Origin: Homalodisca vitripennis
Lineage: Eukaryota > Arthropoda > Insecta > Hemiptera > Cicadellidae
Direction: 5' to 3'
Assembly: GCF_021130785.1 (NCBI RefSeq)
Contig: NW_025777498.1
Location: forward strand, 31,692-95,691
DNA length: 64,000 nucleotides
Shown: positions 23,794 to 32,459 of the stretch, piece by piece
Layout: each line of letters opens with the position of its first letter
Numbering within the stretch: position 1 is the stretch's first letter
The notes under the pieces: generated by a model
Databases searched by the model: none
Seen by the model: only the letters and a program-made list of their open reading frames with translations
What the model was told of the DNA's origin: nothing
Program-made: the position numbers and the translations under genes

Positions 23794-24982
23794 ATTTCTC
23801 TAATATCGTTCTTAATCACATCATAGGCTAAAAATTTCTCAGAGACAACAACAACATAACAAATCGCGTTTGTAACAGCTTTTTGAAAATCCATATTGAT
23901 AATTATATCGTTCTTTGAACCAGAAATATTTGTCAAACTCTTTGTTGTATCAATGACATAAATAGGTCTATTCGCTAAAAATTCTTTAGGATTGTAATAC
24001 ATTTCCTTATTATTACAGTAAACTTTCGTAAAATCTTGATACATCTGATACATGATTCTGAAAAGACCTCCGGAAATGTTTAAATTTTGTAATTCATCTG
24101 GATAATAACAACCGTTCAATTTTACTCTGATATTTTTTACATCCAAACTATCAAACTTTGAAAGGATTTTTTTCTTGATTATTCTGTCTATCTGTTTGAA
24201 AACCTATGATAACGAACATGGGATTGAAGATATTTCTATAAATATTTGTGATATCGAACGAATAAGTTGTTTCCGGAAATACCTTTTTGTTCAATACATT
24301 GCCAATCTAGAAAATTAAACATAATGTTTTGACTTTTTGTAATTTCATCAATCAATCTAATTTTACTCGTGGTTTTATAATCAATCATTGGAACTCTAAT
24401 AAAAAAATCTGTAATTGTTATTTTTCCATCAACAGGCATAACATTTCCAGTTGCAGTCTTCAGAATCACATCATCGTCTTCTGCCCTTATAAAACTTAGA
24501 TAAAATCCTCCTTTATAGATCGGAATAGTAACATTTTCAAAAAATCCTAATCCAAAATGAGATAAATTTCCAGCTGCTTCAAAAACACCAAATTTAAAAT
24601 CTGATTCAAAGCCATTAGAAGTTTGAGAAATAACATCACTTTTTGAATACGAAATAGTTCCTTTAATTGTGCTTAATTGGCCACAGTTTTCGACTTCTTC
24701 TATCAATTTATTGTGTTTTCTTACTTCAATCTTAGAAAATAAAAACGGTATAAAATTATCGATTAATCTAACATTATCAGTTCCAAGATATGCTTGACCA
24801 TCTTGTTTTGTTAAAGTTCCAGAAATATAAAACTGGAAGTTAGACGAGCAAAAGTTATCTCCAAAATCAATATTAAACTCAGTTCTTTTATTCGGTTCAT
24901 TCAAATGTTGTTTACTAATTGGATAGAAATTTTTAAACTCCGCCCTTTCAATATCACTAGCATATTTTCTGTAGTCCGCCAT
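23787..24982 (-). pseudogene. Major capsid protein (double jelly roll), element 1
   Basis: About 397 residues. The 5' 248 codons are open (24,236-24,982); a frame break near 24,150-24,240 separates the C-terminal piece (23,787-24,146). The N-terminal part contains DNVRLIDNFIPFLFSKIEV and GQLSTIKGTISYSKSD, similar to the first jelly roll of Polinton/adintovirus hexon-like capsid proteins. The C-terminal part has NISGGLFRIMYQMYQDF and YVIDTTKSL, typical of the second roll. It would form the icosahedral shell as trimers. The start codon lies in TTTTCTCTTATTAAATGG. The assignment is from remembered family features, not from a structure comparison. Confidence 0.8.
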
Positions 24983-24999
24983 TTAATAAGAGAAAATTT
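24979..24999 (-). promoter_or_regulatory. Start-proximal viral motif, capsid gene
   Basis: Minus-strand AAATTTTCTCTTATTAAATG abuts the major capsid start. It belongs to the TTTTCT...TAAATGG class but lacks the full TCTA core. The same sequence precedes the element 2 gene. Confidence 0.55.
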
Positions 25000-25103
25000 A
25001 GAAATTTTAAACATCGTGTATCATTTTTTCATCGATCTAATGTACGTTTTTATAAGAAAAGATATAAATTTTAGTAAAATAATTAAAAAGATTAGAGTCA
25101 TTT

Positions 25104-25502
25104 TTAATGATCTACTTCGTCATATTCAGGATTCTCTTCCTTAAATTTTGCGATCTCGGTCACATATTTCAATAAAATCTGCACAGGATAGTAACCGCTA
25201 TCTATAATATTGTTCCAATCAACTGTATCTTTATTTTCATCCAAAAACTTTATACTCAAGTGTTGATAGAGACAAAGAACAGACATATGATCTTTTAATT
25301 GATAATGTATATTTTCTTGAATGAACTCTGATGATAAAGTTTGATATTTAGCAATGTTATACCAATTCAATTTGTTTACGTATAATCTCATCATATCTTC
25401 GGATAATTCATATTTTTGAGAAATGTCATCCCAATGTTCTTTTTTCAAATCTCTTTCGTGTTGCATGATAAAAAGATCGAAAGCACTGTAATGTCCCGCC
25501 AT
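25104..25502 (-). CDS. W-x-x-I repeat protein, element 1
   Basis: Intact 132-residue protein beginning MAGHYSAFDLF. It carries three or four degenerate repeats of about 22 residues built on W..I....LS..FI..N (for example HWDDISQKYELSEDMMRLY, NWYNIAKYQTLSSEFIQEN and DWNNIIDSGYYPVQILLKY). Similar W/I/LS/FI repeats occur in proteins of large DNA viruses, often beside F-box or host-interaction modules; that is family knowledge, and the role here is unknown. It lies between the capsid gene and the small zinc-ribbon gene. The element 2 copy has one frame break. Confidence 0.7.
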   Translation of the reverse strand: MAGHYSAFDLFIMQHERDLKKEHWDDISQKYELSEDMMRLYVNKLNWYNIAKYQTLSSEFIQENIHYQLKDHMSVLCLYQHLSIKFLDENKDTVDWNNIIDSGYYPVQILLKYVTEIAKFKEENPEYDEVDH

Positions 25503-25524
25503 CTCTATTTATTAAGAAAAAATT

Positions 25525-25668
25525 TCAAGTTTTTATAAATTGGCTCTTTTTTGCGTCACATTCAGCACATTTTCCAGAAATTCTCTTAACTCCATTGATG
25601 TTTGCATAGTATTTTATATCATTTGTTGCAGTTTTTTCTTTACATCTCACACAATATATGAGCGCCAT
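25525..25668 (-). CDS. 47-residue zinc-ribbon protein (DUF5679-like), element 1
   Basis: Short intact gene. The protein has two CxxC knuckles, YCVRCKEKT near the start and GKCAECDAKK near the end, separated by 24 residues, with a conserved lysine/isoleucine tail. This matches the small DUF5679-type zinc ribbons found in adintovirus-like and large DNA viruses. The identical protein is encoded in element 2 (44,252-44,395), which argues for recent activity. The start codon is in CCTTATATAAATGG. A second copy of the same fold is fused to the N-terminus of the integrase. Probably nucleic-acid or protein binding. Confidence 0.8.
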   Translation of the reverse strand: MALIYCVRCKEKTATNDIKYYANINGVKRISGKCAECDAKKSQFIKT

Positions 25669-25686
25669 TTATATAAGGAAATTTTA

Positions 25687-26593
25687 TCATCCATAAAACC
25701 CTACGCGAATACCTATTTCAGTAAGATCTTCCTCCATATTATTAAGTTTTTCTTCTAATTTTTGAAATTTGACAGCATAAGAATCATTGTATTCAACAAA
25801 ATTTATGACCAATATTCTCAAAAGTTTTCGTAGCATCTAAACTAAACTTATCAAAAGACTCTTTAAATCTAGTAAGTTTTTCATTAATTTCACCAACATC
25901 GTCTACTGATCTTTTACTTCTTTCATCAAGTTTTTCATAGACTTCTGTTGTAAAATCTTTAACATGCTGTTTATGATTCTCATAATTTTGTTTTAGTTCA
26001 TTAAACATTTTAATAGGATCTTCTAATTGAATCATTACAACAACATCAAATGGATTAATTCCTTTACTAACACCGCTAATTCTTTTTCCTTTAAAATCTA
26101 AGGCATTTTTAACATTCGGATCATGTAAATCAACAATATCGATGTTTTCTGATAATTTTAGAGGTTTTAAAATTTGTTCTTTAACAACAACATCATGTTT
26201 GTCAATACCAGGTCGAACACCGACAATTCTTTTCTTATTAGCCAAACTAACATAATTCTTTTCAACTTTGATCGCTTCAGTAATTTTATCAGCTTTTTCG
26301 ATATGAGACATTAAATTGGTAAATAATTTTTTTACACCATCATCAACTTCTTTTTCCAATGTTTTTATTTTATCAGCAACTTCATTTGAACTCATGAAAT
26401 TTGCAAGTTTGTTATCATATTCTGCTTTAAAATCTTCAATCTCGACAGCAAACATATCTGAATCTGGAAGGTTTTGTAATAAATTTTCTAACTTGTTATC
26501 AAACTCATTTCTCAAACTATCAAAATTCAAACTATTATCTACATTTTGAATAATTTGTGTTCCAAATACGTCAAAAATATTTTGTGAATCCAT
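25687..26593 (-). pseudogene. Fibre-like coiled-coil protein, element 1
   Basis: About 300 residues starting MDSQNIFDVFGTQII, open to about 25,800, then one frame break before a short conserved C-terminus ending ...GFYG. Long heptad-like coiled coils (residues about 20-110 and 210-275) flank two copies of a short motif: KKRIVGVRPGIDKHDVVV and KRISGVSKGINPFDVVV. Such K-x-I-x-x-V-x-x-G-x-x-x-x-D-V/A-V motifs resemble the repeats that precede registration turns in trimeric phage and virus fibre proteins. I therefore infer a fibre or spike; this is not established. The start codon overlaps the end of the protease gene by 23 bases. Confidence 0.6.
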
Positions 26594-27002
26594 ATTTATT
26601 AAGTAATAATTTGTTAACAACTTCTTTAAAATCTTTACCAGTACTCAGTTCATTCAAAACAAAAACACATAAATGACCACAAATTGGGGGATCTTTATAG
26701 TCTTGAATCTGAGAATCATTGTAGTAGACGCTTGATTTTTTTAAATATTTAATCAATTCTATAGGTGGTTTGTCCTCAATTCTTCCATACGAATCAAAAT
26801 AACATGCATTCTTATCATTTTTATAATAACAAATCCAATGCGTTCCACTTCCCATAATCGAGTCTAAATTCACAATTCCACATTCAAATTTCTTAACTTT
26901 TTCAGGTAATGTATCTCTCATGAAGATTCCTCTAAAATGTTTAATATTTTTGCAGATTTCTTCCAATTCCCCGAATGTTAAAGGTTTAAATTTTTTTTTC
27001 AA
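26571..27002 (-). CDS. Adenain-type maturation protease, element 1
   Basis: Open region of about 143 codons with the adenovirus-type cysteine protease layout. It has an N-terminal KHFRGIFMRDTLP block, the catalytic histidine in SGTHWICYY, the acidic residue in YFDSYG and the nucleophile in PICGHLCVFVL. It would cleave capsid precursors during particle maturation. There is no ATG at the start of the frame. The frame opens inside an A9 run (minus strand, 26,991-26,999) that also ends the upstream pX-like gene, so the protease may be made as an extension of that protein by frameshifting, or the A run may be miscalled. An internal Met occurs only at about residue 28. Confidence 0.85.
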   Translation of the reverse strand: MKKKFKPLTFGELEEICKNIKHFRGIFMRDTLPEKVKKFECGIVNLDSIMGSGTHWICYYKNDKNACYFDSYGRIEDKPPIELIKYLKKSSVYYNDSQIQDYKDPPICGHLCVFVLNELSTGKDFKEVVNKLLLNKYGFTKYF

Positions 27003-27435
27003 TGTTTGATTTCACGTAATTCAAAGTTTTTTCATCTAATCCAGATCCTGTAACATCTTCCAACTCTTTATCTAACCAATTTAAAATGTTTCGAACAATA
27101 GGAATCACATCCTTTTTAACGATTGGAGCAGCTTTACGAACATAAGGAACAACATTTTTAACAACTGGAATATTTTCTCCAAAATCTAATAAATCTTTCA
27201 AAAGTCCACCATTTTTGAGTTCTTTCAACTGATTATAAGAAAATTCTATTCTGGTTCCTTTATTGTTTTTCTTATGTTTTTCGAGTTTATTGTATTGTCT
27301 ATTTGTTAAAAATATCTTATCTTCGCCATTTTTTAGTTGATCTATTTTAAATTGAATACTAACGGGTATTTTCTTCTTAAAAGCGGATTTTATTTTTTCT
27401 TTCTGATTTTTGCTGAAATTTACGTTCACCTCCAT
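26986..27435 (-). CDS. Basic core protein (pX-like), element 1
   Basis: 149 residues beginning MEVNVNFSKNQKEKIKSAFK. Two basic beta-strand-like blocks (residues 1-45 and 46-75: LTNRQYNKLEKHKK, GTRIEFSYNQLKELK) resemble the DNA-condensing/minor core proteins of adintovirus and Polinton genomes. A Gly/hydrophobic segment follows (GGLLKDLLDFGENIPVVKN, PIVKKDVIPIV) that may be a membrane-active or protease-processed stretch; GSGLDE near the end could be a cleavage site (inference). The start lies in TATATAAATGG. The 3' end overlaps the protease frame at an A9 run. Confidence 0.75.
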   Translation of the reverse strand: MEVNVNFSKNQKEKIKSAFKKKIPVSIQFKIDQLKNGEDKIFLTNRQYNKLEKHKKNNKGTRIEFSYNQLKELKNGGLLKDLLDFGENIPVVKNVVPYVRKAAPIVKKDVIPIVRNILNWLDKELEDVTGSGLDEKTLNYVKSNIEKKI

Positions 27436-27452
27436 TTATATAGTTAAAATTT
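27432..27452 (-). promoter_or_regulatory. Start-proximal viral motif, pX-like gene
   Basis: Minus-strand AAATTTTAACTATATAAATG abuts the start codon. The same arrangement lies in element 2 at 46,162-46,182. The motif overlaps the stop codon of the upstream phospholipase-A2 gene. Confidence 0.55.
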
Positions 27453-28756
27453 CAAGTTCTCTTCGATTCCCATTCCTAGTTTTCTCTTCAAAAACATTGC
27501 TCCAGCTGTTGGAAGCGCAACAAATCTTTCACCTAAACTAGCATCTTTTGATAAAAATCTATCCATTGCCTTATCTTGCAAAACTTTATCTGCGATATGT
27601 CTGGAATTTGTGTCTCTATGTTTTGCATAAAAAATATCGTGTTCCATAGCAGCTTGGTCTAATTTATTTATACCAGGATCTCCTCTTTTTAGTCTTTTTT
27701 TCGAGTTTTGTGCCAGGCCCCAGATACTGATAAGTTGGTACGTGTAATTCAAAAGGTAAATTGTTGATAAAATCATTCAAAAGTCCACTACCCTCAATCA
27801 TAGATGAACTTATTGCCGGCAAAACTCGTTTTAAATATTTAATTCCATCAGGTTTTTCAATCATTTCATCAAGTTTGTTCGAAATAAAATCCTTAATCGC
27901 TTTCTTTTCGTTCAAAAAATTGTTGTTTCCAGCCTTTTCTTGAGCATAAATATAATTAATAATTCCATCGAGTTTTGTCAAATCGTCGATATATCTGTAT
28001 TCAATCTTATTATCACTGTATTTTCTCACACCTGATCCTTCGATTCTTTTTTCCCAAATTGGTTTTAATCAAATTGAGATATTTTTTACCTTTACTTGAC
28101 TTTGGTTTCTTAGTTGATGGATCATTATTTTTGTAAATTGAATCAGATTTCCATAAAAATTTCAGTATACTTTTTCAAATCTTCTTCAGAATATAAACCG
28201 TCTTTTGGAACATCAGTGCCTGTTAATAATCTCCATAAACCTTGAGTTCCTTTATATGTTTTATCTTCAATAATTATATCATTATGTTCAAAATTCACGG
28301 GCAAATTTCCAATCATAAAACTTTTCTTTTTTTCTGTCCCAATACAAACCAAATTTATCATCCTTTGCTCTAGGAAGAAATTTTTTACCAATTTCACCAA
28401 TTATTATATCCGTTGTTCCAGGACTTATTGGTTCAACTATGGTAGAGTCTTCAATGATTCGAGGTCTAAATGGTGTTGAAGATGGTAATTTTGGCAATTC
28501 AAACTCAGATTCTGGTATCGAAATATCAGCAAATTGTCGTACAACTGGAACCAAATTCATCAAATTTTGATTATCACTTAAAACATTTTCAATTTTGCCC
28601 TCAACGTTTTTTATTGCAGAAGTTACAGGTTGATTAATTTTTTGAATAAATTCTTGTTCTTTTTCATCAATTCGAATCTGTTCTTTAAATTCTTTGATTA
28701 ATTTTCTTTTCTATTTGATCAAGTTTTTTTGCTTCTTCTGAAGTTACGTTCGCCAT
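27444..28756 (-). pseudogene. Minor capsid protein with phospholipase A2 domain, element 1
   Basis: About 437 codons split by at least four frame breaks (near 28,710, 28,330, 28,070 and 27,710). The N-terminal part is a charged coiled coil, followed by a Pro-rich segment. The middle contains GTQGLWRLLTGTDVPKDG, a motif seen in Polinton/adintovirus virion proteins. The C-terminal domain has the secreted phospholipase A2 hallmarks used by parvovirus VP1: calcium loop YLGPGT and the catalytic pair in AAMEHDIFY. In parvoviruses this enzyme breaches the endosome during entry; the same role here is inference. The break near 27,710 falls between calcium loop and active site, so this copy would not make a full domain. 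Confidence 0.8.
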
Positions 28757-28970
28757 TTATTTAGGAAAATTTTGAAACGTAAACGTGGAACGTGGAAACG
28801 TGAACACGAAACGTGAACACGGAACGTAAAACGTGAACGTGGAACGTGAAACACGAACGTGAAACACGAACGTGAAACGTAAAACACGAACGTAAAACAT
28901 GAACGTGAAACGTAAACACGAACGTGAAACATGAACGTGAAACATGAACGTGAACGTGGAACGTGAACAG
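28757..28970. repeat. GAACGTGAAAC minisatellite, element 1
   Basis: Roughly 200 bases made only of variants of a 6-13-base phrase (AACGTGAAACACG, AACGTAAAACACG, AACGTGGAACGTG). It starts directly upstream of the phospholipase-A2 capsid gene promoter and ends before a TTTACCGTTTTTCTG segment shared with element 2. The orthologous array in element 2 is about 360 bases. Apparent proteins across it are artefacts. Confidence 0.85.
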
Positions 28971-29045
28971 ATTTACCGTTTTTCTGTTATTTTCATAATG
29001 TAAATAAAAAGTAAAGATAATATAAAAATAATTGTAACAAATATT

Positions 29046-29725
29046 TTATCGAGACCACTGAGCAGCATTTATGTTAGAAAATTTATTCAAATATTTTCCA
29101 TTTTTAGGCTTCAAAGTTAGATTAATAGTTAAAAATCCATAGTCTTCTTTCCAAATTTTATCACATAATTCATTAAAGTGGTTAAAACTCATATCAGATC
29201 CCACATAATTGTTGTAAATTTTTCTCGAATAGTGATCGTCTTGCTTAAAAACACACAACATATTCAGATTATTTCTTATAACTTGTTTATCAACCTTTGA
29301 AAAGCATTGAGAAAGATAGATACAAGATATGTTTTTGTGACGGGAAATTACGAAATATTCCTTAATAACGTCTTGATTTTCTAAAATACAATCATCAAAA
29401 AACGATTAACGAATTGGGTTTACATTCGCTTAACGGAACTATGTCCTCGGAAGCATTATAAAAATGTGATATTTCTTTGCTTAAGTTCTTCTCAATATTT
29501 TTGAATCTTTGTTGTAATTTTTTGTATACGTCTTGTTCTAAAGATTTACTAAAAACATACAAATTGGAATAAGGAATCAACCTATTGTAGATAAAATTCA
29601 ATAATAAAGTTGTTTTTCCACATCCACTTGAAACCAACAATTAACAATCTGATTGGTTGATCTTTCTTATTTTCTTCAAACGTTTGAAGTTTTATCTGAT
29701 CTTTTTGCTTTAAAAATTTCTCCAT
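29046..29725 (-). pseudogene. Genome-packaging ATPase (A32/FtsK-HerA type), element 1
   Basis: About 226 residues. Walker A is GSSGCGKTT near residue 30, Walker B is SLIVFDD, and a following SRHKNISCIYLSQ segment fits the sensor strand of A32-like packaging ATPases. The enzyme would pump the linear genome into the capsid. Frame breaks near 29,400 and 29,640 (an extra base between Walker A region and start) interrupt it. The start codon is preceded by TCTATTTAAATGG and lies only about 40 bases from the divergent penton-like gene. Confidence 0.85.
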
Positions 29726-29742
29726 TTAAATAGAAGATTTTC
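29722..29742 (-). promoter_or_regulatory. Start-proximal viral motif, ATPase gene
   Basis: Minus-strand AAAATCTTCTATTTAAATG runs into the ATPase start. In element 2 only 13 bases separate the ATPase start from the divergent penton-like start. Confidence 0.6.
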
Positions 29743-29765
29743 ATCTTGAAGCAACGCTTGCGAAA

Positions 29766-30505
29766 ATGAAGCTGTTCAAGTTGACTTCAGAAAGCTCTAA
29801 ATTAGTTTTAAACTGGGAACATCCTATACACTTAGAGGAAGAATCAAATTATTTTATCGGTTTAAGCGGTTTTTATTCTGATAATTTTGTAATAAATATT
29901 AGTGAAAGTTCTCCTTATTGTATAGGATTTAGTGAGAAGAACATAACAAAATATTATGGTTTTAAACAAAGGATATTATACCTTCGATCAAATAAAAAAT
30001 TCCCTTAAAAATTATCTGAAAACATTCAAAACAATCAGATAAATCTTTAAACTTTGACGAAAACAAGTTTGAAATGCAAAAAAATTATCTCTCTAATAAA
30101 ATTCAAATAAAATCACCAGTAAGAATAATGTTTTCAGCAATTATAGTACATTTATTAGGGTTTGTTCAAGAAAACTATTGAGCCAAATCAGGTATATTTA
30201 GGAAATAAAACGCCAAAATTTAGACCGTTCGATGTAATTGAAGTGCACTGCAATCTCGTTGAACCTAGTTTTGAAAATCATACCGAACATTTACACAAAG
30301 AATCTGAAATTTTGTACACTTTTTTCCCAAATGTTGCTTATGGATCAAAAATCAGTGAAAAAACCGAATGAAATCGATTATATTCCAATTAGAAAAAATA
30401 TTAAAAGAATTCAAAAAATCGTTCAGACTATTCAAGGACTCTGAGGGAAATTTATTAAATAATGAGAGTAAAACAACAATATATTTAAGATTGTCGAAAG
30501 AATGA
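29766..30505 (+). pseudogene. Penton-like minor capsid protein, element 1
   Basis: About 246 codons starting MKLFKLTSESSKLVLNWEH, in at least three open pieces with breaks near 30,000, 30,160 and 30,370. Conserved blocks include YFIGLSGFYSDNF and, near the C-terminus, FRPFDVIEVHCNLVEPSF, FFPNVAYGSKISEK and IDYIPIRK. These fit the single-jelly-roll penton/minor capsid proteins of Polinton and adintovirus genomes that close the five-fold vertices. Divergent from the ATPase gene. The family call rests on recognised motifs, not on a structure comparison. Confidence 0.7.
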
Positions 30506-30993
30506 TGAATCAAGGGGGGGAACGAATCGTTCTTACCTTCAAATTTTCAAGAAAACAACTTTTGAATGTATAAATTACAAGAGTCTATGCCATAGACCCT
30601 TTCAAAATCTTCATCCTGACACTGTTTTTTATCAATGAATCTGGGCTTTATTCTCAAAATAAAAATTACTAGTTAAATTTTTTTTCTATCTAAATGGAGT
30701 CAGTTGTGAATCTACTCAAATTCAATAATAAAGACATTGTAAACGATTGTTGACGAAAATAATGAATTTTGGTTTAAGGCGAAAGATGTTGCAGAGGTGT
30801 TAGAATATAAAGATACGAAGAAAGCAATTAAAGAACATGTCAAAGAAAAATATAAAAAAAGCTTCGAAAACATACATTCTGAAGGTAGGGGTGATTCGCC
30901 CCCGCCTTCAAACTTTCAAAAAAAACACTGTTTTTTATCAATGAATCTGGACTTTATACTGAAATAAAAATTACTAGTTAAATTTCTTTTCTA
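30506..30993 (+). pseudogene. Truncated BRO-N cassettes 0 and A, element 1
   Basis: Two incomplete units of a tandem cassette array. Unit 0 (30,506-30,680) is the tail of a BRO-N module ending in an AATGAATCTGGGCTTTATTC block. Unit A starts at the ATG at 30,694 (MESVV...) after TTTTCTATCTAAATGG and is deleted and frameshifted, ending near 30,965 in the same AATGAATCTGG block. Each unit has its own promoter-like motif and the linker AAAAATTACTAGTTAAATTT. At the variable centre lie the palindromes GAACGAATCGTTC (30,520), GTCTATGCCATAGAC (30,583) and GGGGTGATTCGCCCC (30,888). Confidence 0.65.
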
Positions 30994-30997
30994 TCTA

Positions 30998-31273
30998 ATG
31001 GAATTAGTTGTAGACCTGCTCAATAATCAACTTAGATTTAAAAGCAAACATATCTTTACAATTGTTGACGAAAATAATGAATTTTGGTTTAAGGCGAAAG
31101 ATGTTGCAGAAATATTAGAATATGAAAACACTAGACAAGCAATCATATTAAACGTTGATGATGATGACAAAATTCAATATTTTTACTTAAAAAACAAGGG
31201 TCTATTCGAATGGCCCCTTAACAATCTTCATCCCTGTACTGTTTTTATTAATGAACCAGGTCTCTCAAAATAA
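30998..31273 (+). CDS. Stand-alone BRO-N domain protein (cassette B)
   Basis: Intact 91-residue frame beginning MELVVDLLNNQLRF. It contains the BRO-N DNA-binding signature (FTIVDENNEFWFKAKDVAEI then LEYENTRQAI) and ends shortly after FINEPGLSK, where full-length homologues continue into the rest of the domain. Upstream is TTTTCTATCTAATGG. BRO proteins of insect DNA viruses bind nucleic acid and modulate transcription. A truncated form could act as a competitor, but that is inference. It lies between truncated cassette A and the longer bro gene. Confidence 0.7.
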   Translation: MELVVDLLNNQLRFKSKHIFTIVDENNEFWFKAKDVAEILEYENTRQAIILNVDDDDKIQYFYLKNKGLFEWPLNNLHPCTVFINEPGLSK

Positions 31274-31302
31274 AAATTGCTTGTTAAATTTTTTCTATCT
31301 AA

Positions 31303-32105
31303 ATGGAGTCAGTCATAGATCTAAGAAATAATCAACTAAAATTCAATAATAAAGAAAATTTTAACAATTGTTGACGAAAATAATGAATTTTGGTTTAAGG
31401 CTAAAGATGTTGCAGAAATATTGGAATATAACAATACAGAAAAAAGCGATTAGAAATAATGTCGATGAAGGTGACAAATCTCAATACTTTTATCTAAAAG
31501 ATAAGGTAGCCCTCGAGGGCCACCTCGCAAATATTCACAAAGATACTATTTTCATTAATGAATCAGGACTTTATTCGTTAATTTTAAGATCTCATAAAAT
31601 AGAAGCAAAAAGCTTTCAACAATGGGTTACGAGAGATGTTTTACCAAGTATTCGTAAATTTGGTGTGTACAAACTTGAAAACGAAAATAAGCAGTTAAAA
31701 GATGAAATAAAACAGTTACAAAATTTCAGGTCAAAATGAAATCCTTTAAAATAGAGAATCAAGAATTGCGAATGGAATTAATGAAGAGAGATATGGTATG
31801 TAAAAGATTTTGATAAGAAAAAACACCATGTTTTTGTGTTAATTAAGAAGAATCACATGTGGGAATGGCCTTATTACGTTATCAGAGCTCAGAAACGAGA
31901 AATACCAAACCGATTAAAACATCTAAAAATAAATTATCCTGAATTAGAGATTTTGTTCATTGATGACGAACCAAATTCTATCAATCTGTATAACCAAATG
32001 AAAGAATCTTTGAATATTTTATACAACGGAAATCATTTTACTACAAATATGGCAGAATCTCGACTGATTTATAGAATATCTAAATTACACGATGAAAAAT
32101 GTTAA
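31303..32105 (+). pseudogene. Full-length BRO family protein, element 1
   Basis: Starts MESVID at 31,303 after TTTTCTATCTAAATGG. BRO-N domain pieces: FWFKAKDVAEI-like residues, then INESGLYSLILRSHKIEAK and RDVLPSIRKFGVYKL. A coiled-coil linker follows, then a C-terminal domain with KKHHVFVLIKKNHMWEW, YYVIRAQKREIP and NSINLYNQMKESLNIL, the type found at the C-terminus of BRO/KilA-related proteins of insect viruses. Frame breaks near 31,365, 31,435 and 31,740. The 12-base palindrome GCCCTCGAGGGC at 31,509 sits at the same variable site as in the other cassettes. Confidence 0.75.
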
Positions 32106-32425
32106 ACTCTCGAATTATGATATTTTGTTTGTAAATGTTTAGCATAACTAGGTAACCATTGTAAAATCTTTTTTTCATATTCACAAGGCATTTCGTTTTT
32201 ATAACTTTCGCTGAAAATTTTTTTAGCACAATCTTTGCAAAAAGCATCTTTTCTATCTTTACTATACTGCCAGTTATTAAATTCAGAAATATTTTTAATT
32301 TCTTTACAAAAGTAACACTTTTTCTCTTCTAAAGTTAATTTGTCCATTTTAACGTATAATTCCTTACAATAACAGTCTTTTCTATTCTCTTCTTGACACT
32401 TTGTACATTTCTTTTGAGACTCCAT
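32102..32425 (-). CDS. Tandem CxxC zinc-finger protein, element 1 copy 1
   Basis: 107-residue open frame starting MESQKKCTKCQE. Two or three zinc-binding pairs are visible: KCTKC, KKCYFCKEIKNISEF and AFCKDCAKKIF. The C-terminus (WLPSYAKHLQTKY) is helical. The CxxC-KExK-xxxEF pattern resembles zinc ribbons of HNH and homing-endonuclease-like viral proteins, but no catalytic histidine motif is apparent, so no enzyme activity is assigned. A paralogue follows upstream (32,460-32,845). Its start lies in TTTTTTCTATATAAATGG. Confidence 0.65.
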   Translation of the reverse strand: MESQKKCTKCQEENRKDCYCKELYVKMDKLTLEEKKCYFCKEIKNISEFNNWQYSKDRKDAFCKDCAKKIFSESYKNEMPCEYEKKILQWLPSYAKHLQTKYHNSRV

Positions 32426-32442
32426 TTATATAGAAAAAATTA
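32422..32442 (-). promoter_or_regulatory. Start-proximal viral motif, zinc-finger gene
   Basis: Minus-strand AATTTTTTCTATATAAATG is the closest match to the consensus. The paralogue at 32,845 has AATTTTTTCTGTATAAATG. Confidence 0.65.
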
Positions 32443-32459
32443 TTACACGATGAAAATGT

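Noticed and set aside
28744..28945. Phe/Arg/Val-rich repetitive minus-strand proteins over the minisatellite (also 47,487-47,844)
   Set aside because: Open frames exist in several registers simply because the short repeat lacks stops; no start motif or non-repetitive part supports a gene.
30506..31310. CRISPR-like array
   Set aside because: The repeated units are about 300 bases and coding-like (BRO-N), with promoter motifs; there are no short direct repeats with regular unique spacers and no cas genes.
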